Shown here: in pieces, positions 34,085 through 42,525 of the stretch
Numbering within the stretch: position 1 is the first letter of the stretch
How the letters are laid out: every line of letters begins with the position of its first letter
Assembly: GCA_038106575.1 (NCBI GenBank)
Contig: JAYOED010000001.1
Coordinates: forward strand, 1 to 64,000
DNA: 64,000 bases
Direction of reading: 5' to 3'
DNA from: Ga0077527 sp038106575
GTDB taxonomy: Bacteria; Pseudomonadota; Gammaproteobacteria; Burkholderiales; SG8-41
Position numbers and translations under genes: made by a program
The notes under the pieces: model-generated
Told to the model about the DNA's origin: nothing
The model's database searches: none
What the model saw: only the letters and a program-made list of their open reading frames with translations

Positions 34085-34257
34085 AATCTTCCTGAATTAA
34101 TTCGTTGAATATCGCAAAAACCGAAAAACTTCCGCTAAGCGGGATTTTCGTTCCGAGTCGCGAAGCAAGGACGAGGACAATCGGAGCATACAAGCCGGTA
34201 TGTGGGCATTGGAGAAGTCCGAGCGACAAAGTATCGGGATGAAAAGATACTCCCGGG
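34085..34257. other. Structured spacer between carboxylase genes
   Basis: This 173-base intercistronic stretch has several inverted repeats. On the minus strand, just after the carboxyltransferase stop, AGTATC/GATACT encloses a ten-base loop. CATAC/GTATG forms a small stem near the middle, and CCGC-TTA-GCGG followed by AAGTTTTT lies next to the biotin carboxylase start. No ORF is supported. It could be a processing or attenuation region, or a dispersed repeat. No second copy was seen in this window. Confidence 0.4.
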
Positions 34258-35793
34258 TTAATAGCTGGTGGGCCAGGATCGCATCAAGTGCTGTCCCACG
34301 CCCTTGCTCAAGCGTAACTGGTAAACATCAAGCATGCGGATCAGATAATCACGCGTGTCCTGCGGTTTGATCACGGACTGCGCGGCATACACTGCCGCCA
34401 GACCCCAAACATCCGCGCCCTTGCGGATGCCGGCCAGCGCTTCCTCAAATCCCGGTTCGCCGTGGCCGACGCCATGCACGATCTTGGTGGCGAAGTCCGG
34501 ACTCATAAAGCTGACTTCAGCAGTCGGCCATGCACCGATTTCGTCGGAATGACGGCCGCCTCCCATGCACACGTACGCCCGTCCGTAGCTTTTGCGCACG
34601 ATCACCGAGATGTGCGGCACGGTGACCAGCGTCATCGCGTTCATGAAATTCATGATCTTGCCTGGGGCGCCGGCACGTTCGGCCGCGGTGCCGATCTGGA
34701 AGCCCGGGGTATCGACCAGCATCACGAAAGGGATGTTGAACGAATCGCACAGTACGATGAAATCGACGATCTTGCGGCAGGCATCAGCGTCAAGAGCGCC
34801 GCCGCGGTGCAGCGGGTTGTTGGCAATGATGCCAACGCTCTTGCCGCCGAGGCGCGCGAGGCCGGTTACCGCGCTCTTGCCGAAGCGCGGCTTCATCTCA
34901 AACAGCGAATTCTTGTCGACGATGCACTTGATGACGCGCTTCATGTCGTAGACCTGGGTGCGGCTTTCGGGGAGGATATCGAACACCTTGCCCATGTCGG
35001 CCCCCGAACCCGCCGGCACCGGCGCATCCGGCGGCGCTTCGCGGTGATGGTTAGGCATGTAAGCAAGAAATTTTTTGATCTGGTCGAACACCTCTTCTTC
35101 GGTGTCGGCGAACTGGTCTATCAGCCCGGTGGTTTCAGCGTGCAGCCGCCAGCCACCGAGATCCTCGGCAGACACTTTTTCGCCCAGCGCCATCGACACC
35201 AGACCCGGACTGGACACCGCCATGATGGCGCTCTTGTGCATAATCGAGAAATCGGACTGGCACATCAGCCAGGTCGAGGAACCGAATGAAGGACCAAATG
35301 CAGCGGCTGCCATCGGAATTTCGCGCATGCGGCGGAACTGGGTATTGTCGTTGCCGAGCAGCAGCCCCATGCCGCGCGACCCCATGGCATCGGGCAGGCG
35401 TGCGCCGGTCGACTCTCCGATCAGCACCAGCGGCATGCCGCGTTCGGTTGCGGTGCGCTTCATGTGCGCGATTTTTTTGCTGTTGGTCGCCGAGGTCGAT
35501 GCACCCTTGACCGTAAAATCGTTGACCACCAGACAGACGTCACGGCCATTGATGCGGCCGAAGCCGGCGAGTTTGCCGTCAGTCTGGGTTTCGTCTTCCA
35601 TTTCCGTATACACCGCCGATGAACCGAACAGCCCGGACTCGATGAACGACCCCTGGTCCACCAGATAGTCGATGCGCTGGCGCGCATTCCACACGCCCTT
35701 GGCCGTACGGTTCGCATATTTTTCTTTCCCGCCTCCGGCCAGCGCCTTGGCGCGGCGCGCTTCGTATTCCTGCAGCAATGCTTCGAAAGCCAT
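34258..35793 (-). CDS. Acyl-CoA carboxylase carboxyltransferase subunit (PccB-like), copy 2
   Basis: This 511-residue crotonase-fold carboxyltransferase would transfer CO2 from biotin to an acyl-CoA. Both halves are present: the N-terminal part with NDFTVKGASTSATNSKKIAHM and GESTGARLPDAMGSRGMG, and the C-terminal part with IIANNPLHRGGALDADAC, VDTPGFQIGTAAERAGAPGK and SYGRAYVCMGGG. The ATG at 35793 (MAFEALL) was preferred to an upstream one at 35904 that overlaps the previous gene. It differs strongly from the second carboxyltransferase beside it, so the two are old paralogues and may form a hetero-oligomer. Confidence 0.92.
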   Translation of the reverse strand: MAFEALLQEYEARRAKALAGGGKEKYANRTAKGVWNARQRIDYLVDQGSFIESGLFGSSAVYTEMEDETQTDGKLAGFGRINGRDVCLVVNDFTVKGASTSATNSKKIAHMKRTATERGMPLVLIGESTGARLPDAMGSRGMGLLLGNDNTQFRRMREIPMAAAAFGPSFGSSTWLMCQSDFSIMHKSAIMAVSSPGLVSMALGEKVSAEDLGGWRLHAETTGLIDQFADTEEEVFDQIKKFLAYMPNHHREAPPDAPVPAGSGADMGKVFDILPESRTQVYDMKRVIKCIVDKNSLFEMKPRFGKSAVTGLARLGGKSVGIIANNPLHRGGALDADACRKIVDFIVLCDSFNIPFVMLVDTPGFQIGTAAERAGAPGKIMNFMNAMTLVTVPHISVIVRKSYGRAYVCMGGGRHSDEIGAWPTAEVSFMSPDFATKIVHGVGHGEPGFEEALAGIRKGADVWGLAAVYAAQSVIKPQDTRDYLIRMLDVYQLRLSKGVGQHLMRSWPTSY

Positions 35794-35825
35794 GTTGAAT
35801 ATCCAATTAAAAAAATAGTTATTTA

Positions 35826-37394
35826 TTAAGGGCGGACACCGGCGTGATATTTCGGCCCGAGTTGGCTCGCCAAGCGCCCCTGCAACGCGTCGATGAACTG
35901 GCACAGGTAAGGACGGGTTTCGCGCGGATCGATCAGGTCTTCAATCGCAAAGGCTTCGGCGGTGCGGAACGGGGACGCGAGTTGCTTCAGTTCTGCTTCG
36001 ATCTCGCGTTCGCGCTCCGCGGGGTCCGGAGCACCTTCGATTTCGCGCCGATATGCGGCCTTGACGCCGCCCTCCACCGGCAGCGAACCCCATTCGCCCG
36101 ACGGCCATGCGATCTTGAAATTGAGTCCGGCGCGATCAATGAATCCGCCGCCGGCAACGCCGTAACACTTGCGTACGATCACCGTGAACATCGGCACCCG
36201 CGCCTGGCCAAGGATGTAGCGTGCGCGTACGCCTTCGCGCAGGATGGCATCGGCTTCGGATTTACGTCCGACCATCAGTCCCGGTATGTCGGCAAAGAGG
36301 ATGAGCGGAATGTTGAACATGTCGCAAAGCTCAGTGAAATGCCCTTGCTTGCGCGCGGCCTTCACATCCATGATGCCACCGACCATCGGATTGCTGGCGA
36401 CGATGCCGACGACCTTGCCGTTCATCCGTGCCAACGCGGTGATCACCGCCTTGCCGAAGGTCGGCTGTATTTCAAAAAAAGAATCGCGGTCGACGATCAG
36501 TCCTATCAGCTTTCTCATGTTGTAGGCCTGACGATTGGAGCGCGGAACGATGCTCGCCAGCGCGTCTTCGCAGCGATCCACCGGATCGCCGTTGTTTTCA
36601 ATCGGCGGCAGCTCCCAAACGTTCTGCGGCATATACGACAGAAAACGCCTGATCTGCTCGAAGCAATCCTGTTCGCTATCGGCAACGTTGTCGATGGTGC
36701 CGGCAGTGTCCACTGCCACCTTGACGCCGCCGAGTTCGTCTTTGTGCAGCTTTTCGCCAAAAGCGCGTTCAACTACCGGCGGGCCGGCTGCAAAAATCTG
36801 CCCGGTGCCCTTCACCATGATCGACCAGTGGGCGAGAATCGCACGCATCGACGGGCCGCCGGCGGTAGTGCCCATGACCGCCGACACCACAGGTACGATG
36901 CCCAGCAAATCTACCGAACGCTCAACACCGTCCTGACCATACCCCGGTACCACGGTGTAACCCTTGCGCTTTGCGGTGTTGACCGTGCCGCCGGTGCCGT
37001 CGATCAGATTGACCAGCGGTATGCGGTATTCGTATGCAAGATCTTCGATGAAGCCACCCTGACCGCCCTTGCGCCGGTCGCTGCCGAATCCGGTGCCGGC
37101 GCGGATGGTGTAGTCCTCGCCACCGATCGCCACTGGCCGGCCATTGATGCGCGCCAGTCCCATGACATAAGGCGCCGGCTCAAAGCTGGTCAGCTGTCCG
37201 CTTGGGTCATAGGTCGCCTTGCCAGCGAGCTTGCCGACTTCACGAAATGAGCCGCGATCGGCGAGTGCGCCAATGCGCTCGCGTACCGTCAACTTGCCTT
37301 GGGCATGATGTTTGGTAACCGCTTCAGTACCACCGCAGGCTTCAGCCAAAGTACGGCGTCGATGCAGCTCGTTGATTTCAGGCTGCCAGCTCAT
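35826..37394 (-). CDS. Acyl-CoA carboxylase carboxyltransferase subunit (PccB-like), copy 1
   Basis: This 522-residue carboxyltransferase has GKLTVRERIGALADRGSFRE near the start, VAIGGEDYTIRAGTGFGSDR, the oxyanion segments MGTTAGGPSMRAIL and VVGIVASNPMVGGIMDVKAA, and ADIPGLMVGRKSEADAI with KCYGVAGGGF. The start ATG at 37394 gives MSWQPEINELHRRRT. It lies 92 bases after the biotinyl-protein gene and 33 bases before copy 2. The substrate is not evident; family members act on propionyl-, methylcrotonyl- or geranyl-type CoA esters. Confidence 0.92.
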   Translation of the reverse strand: MSWQPEINELHRRRTLAEACGGTEAVTKHHAQGKLTVRERIGALADRGSFREVGKLAGKATYDPSGQLTSFEPAPYVMGLARINGRPVAIGGEDYTIRAGTGFGSDRRKGGQGGFIEDLAYEYRIPLVNLIDGTGGTVNTAKRKGYTVVPGYGQDGVERSVDLLGIVPVVSAVMGTTAGGPSMRAILAHWSIMVKGTGQIFAAGPPVVERAFGEKLHKDELGGVKVAVDTAGTIDNVADSEQDCFEQIRRFLSYMPQNVWELPPIENNGDPVDRCEDALASIVPRSNRQAYNMRKLIGLIVDRDSFFEIQPTFGKAVITALARMNGKVVGIVASNPMVGGIMDVKAARKQGHFTELCDMFNIPLILFADIPGLMVGRKSEADAILREGVRARYILGQARVPMFTVIVRKCYGVAGGGFIDRAGLNFKIAWPSGEWGSLPVEGGVKAAYRREIEGAPDPAEREREIEAELKQLASPFRTAEAFAIEDLIDPRETRPYLCQFIDALQGRLASQLGPKYHAGVRP

Positions 37395-37486
37395 ACCCAG
37401 GGAAATTAGTTTTATTGTTGTTAAACAAATAGTTATTTTATATGCGTGCGCTTACATCCAACACAAATGTCCGCCCGCCAGCAGAA

Positions 37487-37708
37487 TTATTCTTCGATGA
37501 TGGCCACGACTTGGCCTTCGGCCACCGGGTCTTTTTCCTTGACCAGGATTTCCTTAACCGTGCCGCCATCCTCGGTAATTACGGGAATTTCCATTTTCAT
37601 CGACTCGATCACGATAAGTACATCGCCGCCTTCGACCTTGTCCCCGGGCTTGGCCTTGAGCTGCCAAACCGTGCCGGTAATTTCGGATTTCACTTCGATG
37701 CGCGCCAT
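37487..37708 (-). CDS. Stand-alone biotinyl (biotin carboxyl carrier) protein
   Basis: This 73-residue protein is a single biotinyl/lipoyl domain. The biotin-accepting lysine is Lys38 in IESMKMEIPV. The protein carries carboxybiotin between the biotin carboxylase and the carboxyltransferases of the same operon. The ATG at 37708 is supported by AGGAG seven to eight bases upstream; a TTG at 37711 is in frame but unlikely. It is the promoter-proximal gene of the minus-strand operon. Confidence 0.95.
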   Translation of the reverse strand: MARIEVKSEITGTVWQLKAKPGDKVEGGDVLIVIESMKMEIPVITEDGGTVKEILVKEKDPVAEGQVVAIIEE

Positions 37709-37744
37709 CAATAACTCCTCGTTTGGGCAGGAAAATTACGTTGG

Positions 37745-37773
37745 ATGCTAGTCTGGCACCCATTTGTTGTCAA
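37745..37773 (-). promoter_or_regulatory. Promoter of the carboxylase operon
   Basis: On the minus strand, TTGACA (37768-37773) is followed by a 17-base spacer and TAGCAT (37745-37750, four of six consensus positions). The expected start lies near 37738, about 30 bases before the biotinyl-protein ATG. The -35 element falls inside the inverted repeat described next. Confidence 0.65.
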
Positions 37774-37789
37774 GAAGATTGTTGACAAT
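37764..37789. promoter_or_regulatory. Candidate GntR-family operator
   Basis: ATTGT-TG-ACAAT at 37778-37789 is a palindrome of the TTGTnnACAA type used by FCD-subfamily GntR regulators. A related half, TTGTTGTCAA at 37764-37773, makes a larger inverted repeat TTGTCAA-N8-TTGACAA. The repeat covers the -35 element of the minus-strand operon and lies just upstream of the divergent regulator gene, so one bound dimer could control both. Confidence 0.6.
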
Positions 37790-37820
37790 AATACAAAGTG
37801 CCCGTAATGTGGCATCCGAC

Positions 37821-38579
37821 ATGGCTACCGCCGCCTCATCCATTCCGCCGAGCACTATCCTTCCTAGCGATTTGTCTGCCTGGCCGGTGGGCGCATCGCC
37901 TTTGACCCAGTCTTTGCCAGAACAGATTGCAACAAGGCTGTCGGAACGCATCGTCTCCGGCACCTACACACCAGGCCAGCGCATCATGGAGCAGGCTGTC
38001 GCCTTCGAGTTTGAGGTCAGCCGCGGCCCGGTCCGCGAGGCATTGCGGCTGCTGGAAAAAGACGGGCTGGTCATAATTCTGGCGCGCCGAGGGGCACAGG
38101 TCACCAACCCAACCATAGCCGAAGTCAACGAAATCTTTGACATCCGCGCCATGCTCAATGGACTGCGAGACCGCACGATTGCCGAAAACCCGCAACGCGA
38201 GCAACTGCTGCCGGCGCTGGAGCAGGGAATCAAGCAGCTCGCGCAAACTGCCGCTGACCCCGGGCCCGGCGATGAATATATCGACATCGTGCTTAAACTC
38301 AACCGCCTGCTGACCCAGGCTGTGGGTAACCGCAGGTTGCAGACCATTCTCGGATCGCTTGCCGTGCAGACCGTGCGCTACACCCGGCTAGGATTGTTGA
38401 CCCCGCAGCGCCGGCAGCAGTCGGCGCAGAACTGGCAACGCCTGCTGCGCTCCATCAGCGATGGCGATGGTGACGAGGCCGAGCGCATCGCACGACAGCG
38501 TGTCAGCGATTCACGCGACGCAGCGATCGAACAGTTGCTGCGGCAAAAGGCCGCTGCAGACGCCAAAGCCTCTGCCTAA
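37821..38579 (+). CDS. GntR-family transcriptional regulator (FCD subfamily)
   Basis: The protein has about 252 residues. The winged helix-turn-helix lies at about 30-95, with LSERIVSGTYTPGQRIMEQA and FEVSRGPVREALRLLEKDG. The C-terminal all-helical FCD ligand-binding domain starts with EVNEIFDIRAMLNGLRDR. The ATG at 37821 was preferred over an upstream TTG at 37764, which would run through the operator. It is divergent from the carboxylase operon and is probably its local regulator, likely responding to an acid or acyl-CoA of the pathway. An enoyl-CoA hydratase-like gene follows on the same strand. Confidence 0.9.
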   Translation: MATAASSIPPSTILPSDLSAWPVGASPLTQSLPEQIATRLSERIVSGTYTPGQRIMEQAVAFEFEVSRGPVREALRLLEKDGLVIILARRGAQVTNPTIAEVNEIFDIRAMLNGLRDRTIAENPQREQLLPALEQGIKQLAQTAADPGPGDEYIDIVLKLNRLLTQAVGNRRLQTILGSLAVQTVRYTRLGLLTPQRRQQSAQNWQRLLRSISDGDGDEAERIARQRVSDSRDAAIEQLLRQKAAADAKASA

Positions 38580-38646
38580 TCTTCAGCCAGTTCCACGCGT
38601 GTTGGGTAAACTAGCGCCCTTTGCTTCAACACCGGACACAACTGAC

Positions 38647-39450
38647 ATGACCCTGCCCAAACTGACTGATGCTAGACTCGACATCGAAGGACGCATCGCC
38701 GTGCTGACCTTCAATCGCGACGATGTCCGCAACGCCCTGACCAGTACCGAGCTTGTATCCGACATCGTCAACACCCTGCAGTGGGCCAACAGCTGCATGG
38801 ATGCTTCGGTGTTGATCATGACGGGTGCCGGCAGCGCCTTTTCCGCCGGTGGCAACATCAAGACCATGGGCGAGCGCGCCAAGGCGCCGCCACACGAATT
38901 GCAGCGCAATTACCGGCTGGGTATCCAGCGCATACCGCTGGCGCTGCAGGAAACCGACATTCCGGTAATTGCCGCGGTCAACGGTCCGGCGATCGGCGCA
39001 GGCTTTGACCTTGCCAACATGTGCGACATCCGCATCGGCTCCACCGAGGCGCAGTTTGGCGAAACCTTTGTCAATCTCGGCATCATCCCCGGCGATGGCG
39101 GCGCCTGGTTCCTCAACCGCCTGCTCGGCTACCAGCGCGCGGCAGAGCTGACGTTGACCGGTCGAGTCATCAAGGCTGACGAAGCGAAGGCGCTGGGAAT
39201 ACTGCTGGAGGTCACCGCACCCGATGAACTGATAGCAGCCGCAAAGAAAATCGCCGACAAGATCGCTGCCAAACCACCGCAGGCGATCCGTTATGCCAAG
39301 CGCCTGCTCAAACTCGCCCAGCGGCAGAATCTCGAAGAACACCTCGACGCCTGCTCGGCTTTCCAGGCCATCTGCCACAAGACCGAAGATCACCAGGAAG
39401 CGCTGCAGGCATTCTTCGACAAGCGCAAAGGCGACTTCAAGGGACGCTGA
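38647..39450 (+). CDS. Enoyl-CoA hydratase/isomerase (crotonase) family protein
   Basis: This 267-residue crotonase-fold protein binds acyl-CoA. The oxyanion-hole segments are FSAGGNIKTMGERAK and GPAIGAGFDLANMCDIRIGS. Aligned by eye with rat enoyl-CoA hydratase, the position of Glu144 is Phe (in GETFVNLGIIPGDGG), while the Glu164 position is kept in AAELTLTG. One catalytic Glu suggests an isomerase or another crotonase reaction rather than plain hydration. The ATG at 38647 was chosen; the open frame upstream overlaps the regulator gene. It probably serves the same pathway as the divergent carboxylase operon. Confidence 0.88.
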   Translation: MTLPKLTDARLDIEGRIAVLTFNRDDVRNALTSTELVSDIVNTLQWANSCMDASVLIMTGAGSAFSAGGNIKTMGERAKAPPHELQRNYRLGIQRIPLALQETDIPVIAAVNGPAIGAGFDLANMCDIRIGSTEAQFGETFVNLGIIPGDGGAWFLNRLLGYQRAAELTLTGRVIKADEAKALGILLEVTAPDELIAAAKKIADKIAAKPPQAIRYAKRLLKLAQRQNLEEHLDACSAFQAICHKTEDHQEALQAFFDKRKGDFKGR

Positions 39451-40157
39451 TGACTCCGCTGCGCTTCATTTGCGGCGCTTTCCTTGCCGTTCTGTTTCCG
39501 GCGCTCTCCGTCACTGCCCAGCAGCCCGCAGGTCAGCCAAAGCCGGCGATAAACGCATTCCCTCCGCGTGACGAAGCCACCTACGACCAGTCCTGGACGC
39601 GGTTTCGCGACCAGTTGATCGAAGCCCTGCAGAAGCGTGATCTGAAGTTCGTGATGAGCGTCGTTGATCCCAACGTACGCAATGGCACTGAGCGGCCGAA
39701 CGGGCACCAGGAATTCCGGCGTCAATGGCACGTCGACGAGCACAAAAGTCCACTCTGGCGTGAACTTCCGCGCGCACTGTACCTCGGGGCGGCGTATTAC
39801 AGCCACTCTCGAATGCCGCGCAGCCTGTGTGCTCCCTATGTCCTTCCGCACTGGCCCAGGCAGGTCGATCCCCATGCCTATGGTGCGATTACAGCGCGGG
39901 AAACTTCGTTGCGCGAGAAACCGTCAGGCGCGTCGACGATTCTCTCTGAAATTGGTTATGCCATCGTCCGCGTCAGTGACTGGGAGGTCGAGGATGCCGA
40001 TGCCGAAATAAAGCAGAAGTGGGTAAAAATCCGGGTCGAAGAAAACGAAGGTTTCATTCCCGAGGAGCATATCCGCAGCCCGATTGAACATCTGGCATGC
40101 TTCCGCAAAGGCGAAGCTGGATGGCGGCTGACGTCTTTTCTTGCCGCCGGCGAATGA
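39450..40157 (+). CDS. Exported SH3-like domain protein
   Basis: The 235-residue product has a signal peptide (about 1-23, FICGAFLAVLFPALSVTAQ). Its C-terminal half contains a bacterial SH3-like segment, GAITARETSLREKPSGASTI to WVKIRVEENEGFIPEEHI, where the final part is the typical SH3 strand. The N-terminal half (about 35-130) is unassigned. The ATG overlaps the hydratase stop by one base (TGATG), so it may be translated from the same message. Its role, perhaps binding in the cell envelope, is unknown. Confidence 0.75.
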   Translation: MTPLRFICGAFLAVLFPALSVTAQQPAGQPKPAINAFPPRDEATYDQSWTRFRDQLIEALQKRDLKFVMSVVDPNVRNGTERPNGHQEFRRQWHVDEHKSPLWRELPRALYLGAAYYSHSRMPRSLCAPYVLPHWPRQVDPHAYGAITARETSLREKPSGASTILSEIGYAIVRVSDWEVEDADAEIKQKWVKIRVEENEGFIPEEHIRSPIEHLACFRKGEAGWRLTSFLAAGE

Positions 40158-41142
40158 CCAAAAAACATACTTTTCTGCTTGTTGCTGCCGTCCTAATGAC
40201 CGTCAGCAACTAAACGCCGGCTCTTGACCTGCAAGGACATCGCGGAGCACGCGGGCTGTTGCCGAAAAATACGCTGCCCGGGTTTGCAAAAGCTCTAGAC
40301 ATCGGCGTTACCATCCTAGAACTTGATACCGCTGTAACCCGCGACGGCGTGATCGTGGTCAGCCACGATGCCACCCTGAATCCAGACATCACCCGCGACA
40401 GGAACGGAAAATGGATCCGCCGCAGGGACATTGCCATTCACGCTTTGACCTGGTCCAAATTGCAGCAATATGACGTGCGCCGCATCAACCCGGATTCAGC
40501 ATACGCGGCAAGGTTCCCGCAGCAGCAACCAGTTGACGGTGCACGCATACCGCGATTGAGCGACGTGTTCGCACTGGCACGCCGCGCCGGCAATGAACAG
40601 GTGCGTTTCAATATCGAAACAAAGATCTCTCCGGAACATCCACGAAGCACCCTGGCGCCTGAGGCTTTTGCAGACGCCCTGATCGCAGTAGTACGCGCAG
40701 AGAAACTGGAGAACCGCGTCACCATCCAGTCATTCGACTGGCGAACCCTGCAGGCGGTCCAGCGCGAGGCTTCGCGAATCGTCACGGTCTACCTCCGTGC
40801 ACAGCAATCCTGGCAGGACAACATCCGGATACGGAAAAAACCTCGCCATGGACCTCCGGATTTCATGTCAGCCGTTACGGCGGATCAGTGCCACAACTGG
40901 TCAAGGCCGCAGACGGCAAAGTGTGGTCGCCTTACTACGCAGAAATCACCGCTGCCATGGTGAATGAAGCTCACCGGCTCGGACTGACGGTGGTGGTATG
41001 GGCCGTCAACGACCCAGGCGATATTGCGCGCATGCTCGAGTTCGGGGTCGGCGGCATCATCTCGGATTACCCGGACCGGCTACGACGGCTCGCGCAGGAA
41101 CGATGTATGTCGTTGCCGGCACCAACACCTTTCCCACCTTAA
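40154..41142 (+). pseudogene. Glycerophosphodiester phosphodiesterase, broken
   Basis: This looks like a UgpQ-type glycerophosphodiesterase. From an ATG at 40154 the frame opens with a signal-peptide-like stretch (KKHTFLLVAAVLMTVSN), meets an in-frame TAA at 40211-40213, then continues LDLQGHRGARGLLPKNTLPG, the catalytic HR motif. The middle is normal (ELDTAVTRDGVIVVSHD). A frameshift near the A6 run at about 40833-40838 moves the end to another frame: GFHVSRYGGSVPQLVKAADG, then GLTVVVWAVNDPGD and GIISDYPDRL. The two lesions make a working product unlikely unless both are sequence errors. Confidence 0.8.
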
Positions 41143-41150
41143 GCTGAAAC

Positions 41151-41174
41151 AAAAAGGGAGGCCGCAGGCCTCCC
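41151..41174 (-). terminator. Terminator of the cytochrome c4 gene
   Basis: GGGAGGCC and GGCCTCCC form a perfect 8-bp stem with a three-base loop. On the minus strand it is followed by TTTTTGTTTC. It lies 25 bases after the cytochrome c4 stop. Confidence 0.9.
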
Positions 41175-41199
41175 TGATAAGGAACCGGTTGCGGATGGA

Positions 41200-41847
41200 T
41201 CAGCGCAGGCCGGCGATGTACTCCGCGACCGCAGCGATTTCCTGATCGGTCATCTTTGCCGCGGCACCGCGCATCATCTGCGCCGGATCATTTGCACGCA
41301 GCCCGGCACGGAACGCTTTCAGCTGTGCAACCGTGTAGTCCGTGTGCTGGCCGGCGACACGTGGGAACTGGGCGGGCATGCCGGCGCCATTGGGCGCATG
41401 ACAGGCAGCGCAGGCCGGCACGCCCTTGGCAGCAATACCACCGCGATAAATTGCCTCACCCTGTTTGACCAGTTTTTCATCGCGCGCTGCCCGCGGCTTT
41501 GCCTTCTGCCCCGCAAAATAGACAGCTATATTTTTCATGTCGTCCGCAGAGAGATTCGCCACCATGCCGGCCATTACTCCATTGGCACGCTCAGCCGATT
41601 TCCCGCCCTGGGACTTGAAATTCATTAATTGCTTGAAAGTGTATTCAGGATGTTGCGCAGCAAGCACCGGATTGGCCGGGATCGCGCTGTTTCCGTCTGC
41701 TGCGTGACACGCCGCGCACACCGAAGTGACCACCTGTTGCGCCTTGGCGGCGTCACCCTTGACAACGCCTTGGGCAGTAGCCATCGGGGTCATCAATACG
41801 CCCGCCAATAAAAGCCAACGCCAGTTATTTACGCGGCGCGATTCCAT
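41200..41847 (-). CDS. Cytochrome c4 (dihaem)
   Basis: This 215-residue periplasmic dihaem cytochrome has a signal peptide ending near MATAQ (about residue 26). The two haem motifs are CAACH in SVCAACHAADGNS and CAACH in VPACAACHAPNGAG, each followed by a distal Met region (GVMAGMVANL; AQMMRGAAAKM). Two similar halves are normal for cytochrome c4, which feeds terminal oxidases. It is divergent from engB. AAGGAG just before the ATG at 41847 supports the start. Confidence 0.95.
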   Translation of the reverse strand: MESRRVNNWRWLLLAGVLMTPMATAQGVVKGDAAKAQQVVTSVCAACHAADGNSAIPANPVLAAQHPEYTFKQLMNFKSQGGKSAERANGVMAGMVANLSADDMKNIAVYFAGQKAKPRAARDEKLVKQGEAIYRGGIAAKGVPACAACHAPNGAGMPAQFPRVAGQHTDYTVAQLKAFRAGLRANDPAQMMRGAAAKMTDQEIAAVAEYIAGLR

Positions 41848-41931
41848 GCCTACTCCTTGATCATACGGTCGGTAAAAAAGGCCTGTATTCTATAGCATTT
41901 CTCCCCACCCTTTACCCTCAGGAGTGCCCTG

Positions 41932-42525
41932 TTGTCCCTGTTCTCGCAGCTGGAGTTTCGCTACGCCGTACACAACTTGTCCGACATGCCGCCGGATCTA
42001 GGCCGTGAAGTCGCATTTGCAGGACGCTCCAATGCCGGTAAATCTACGGCCATCAACGCATTGGCCAATCGCAAAAAACTGGCTTTCGTCAGCAAAACAC
42101 CGGGGCGCACGCAGGCGCTGAACTTTTTTGGCTTGGAGGAAAACCGTTTTCTGGTGGATTTGCCCGGCTATGGATTTGCGGCGGTGCCGGGCAAGGAACA
42201 GGAACGCTGGAGCGAGTTAATAAGCACTTACATAAATAATCGTAACTCATTGAAACTATTGGTAATCGTTTCAGATATCCGTCATGGAATCACGCCATTG
42301 GACCACTATCTGCTCGATTGGCTCGCGCCTACCGGTAAACCTGTGCATGTCTTGTTGACCAAGTCGGACAAGCTGACCCGCCAGCAGGCGGAAAAGGCAT
42401 TGACAGTGGCGATGGCGGAACTTGCGCGACACACCATCGAGTCTTCAGTGCAGATTTTCTCCGGGTTACGCAAAATCGGGGTGCGCGAAGCCCAGGCAGC
42501 GATCGCCAGGTCACTGAAGCCATAA
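41932..42525 (+). CDS. engB: Ribosome-biogenesis GTP-binding protein EngB (YihA/YsxC)
   Basis: EngB is a small GTPase needed for large-subunit assembly. The 197 residues carry G1 GRSNAGKST, G2 PGRTQ, G3 DLPGYG and G4 TKSDK. The start is TTG at 41932, supported by CAGGAG at 41919-41924. It is divergent from cytochrome c4 and upstream of hemB, from which it is separated by the structured 210-base region described below. Confidence 0.95.
   Translation: MSLFSQLEFRYAVHNLSDMPPDLGREVAFAGRSNAGKSTAINALANRKKLAFVSKTPGRTQALNFFGLEENRFLVDLPGYGFAAVPGKEQERWSELISTYINNRNSLKLLVIVSDIRHGITPLDHYLLDWLAPTGKPVHVLLTKSDKLTRQQAEKALTVAMAELARHTIESSVQIFSGLRKIGVREAQAAIARSLKP

Noticed and set aside
34462..35289. Plus-strand open frame of 275 codons opposite the second carboxyltransferase
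   Set aside because: It is antisense to a well-recognised gene, with no family pattern and no start signal.
35844..37250. Plus-strand open frame of 468 codons opposite a carboxyltransferase gene
   Set aside because: It is a shadow of the high-GC carboxyltransferase gene; the sequence is rich in Arg, His and Ala without any domain pattern, and there is no ribosome site.
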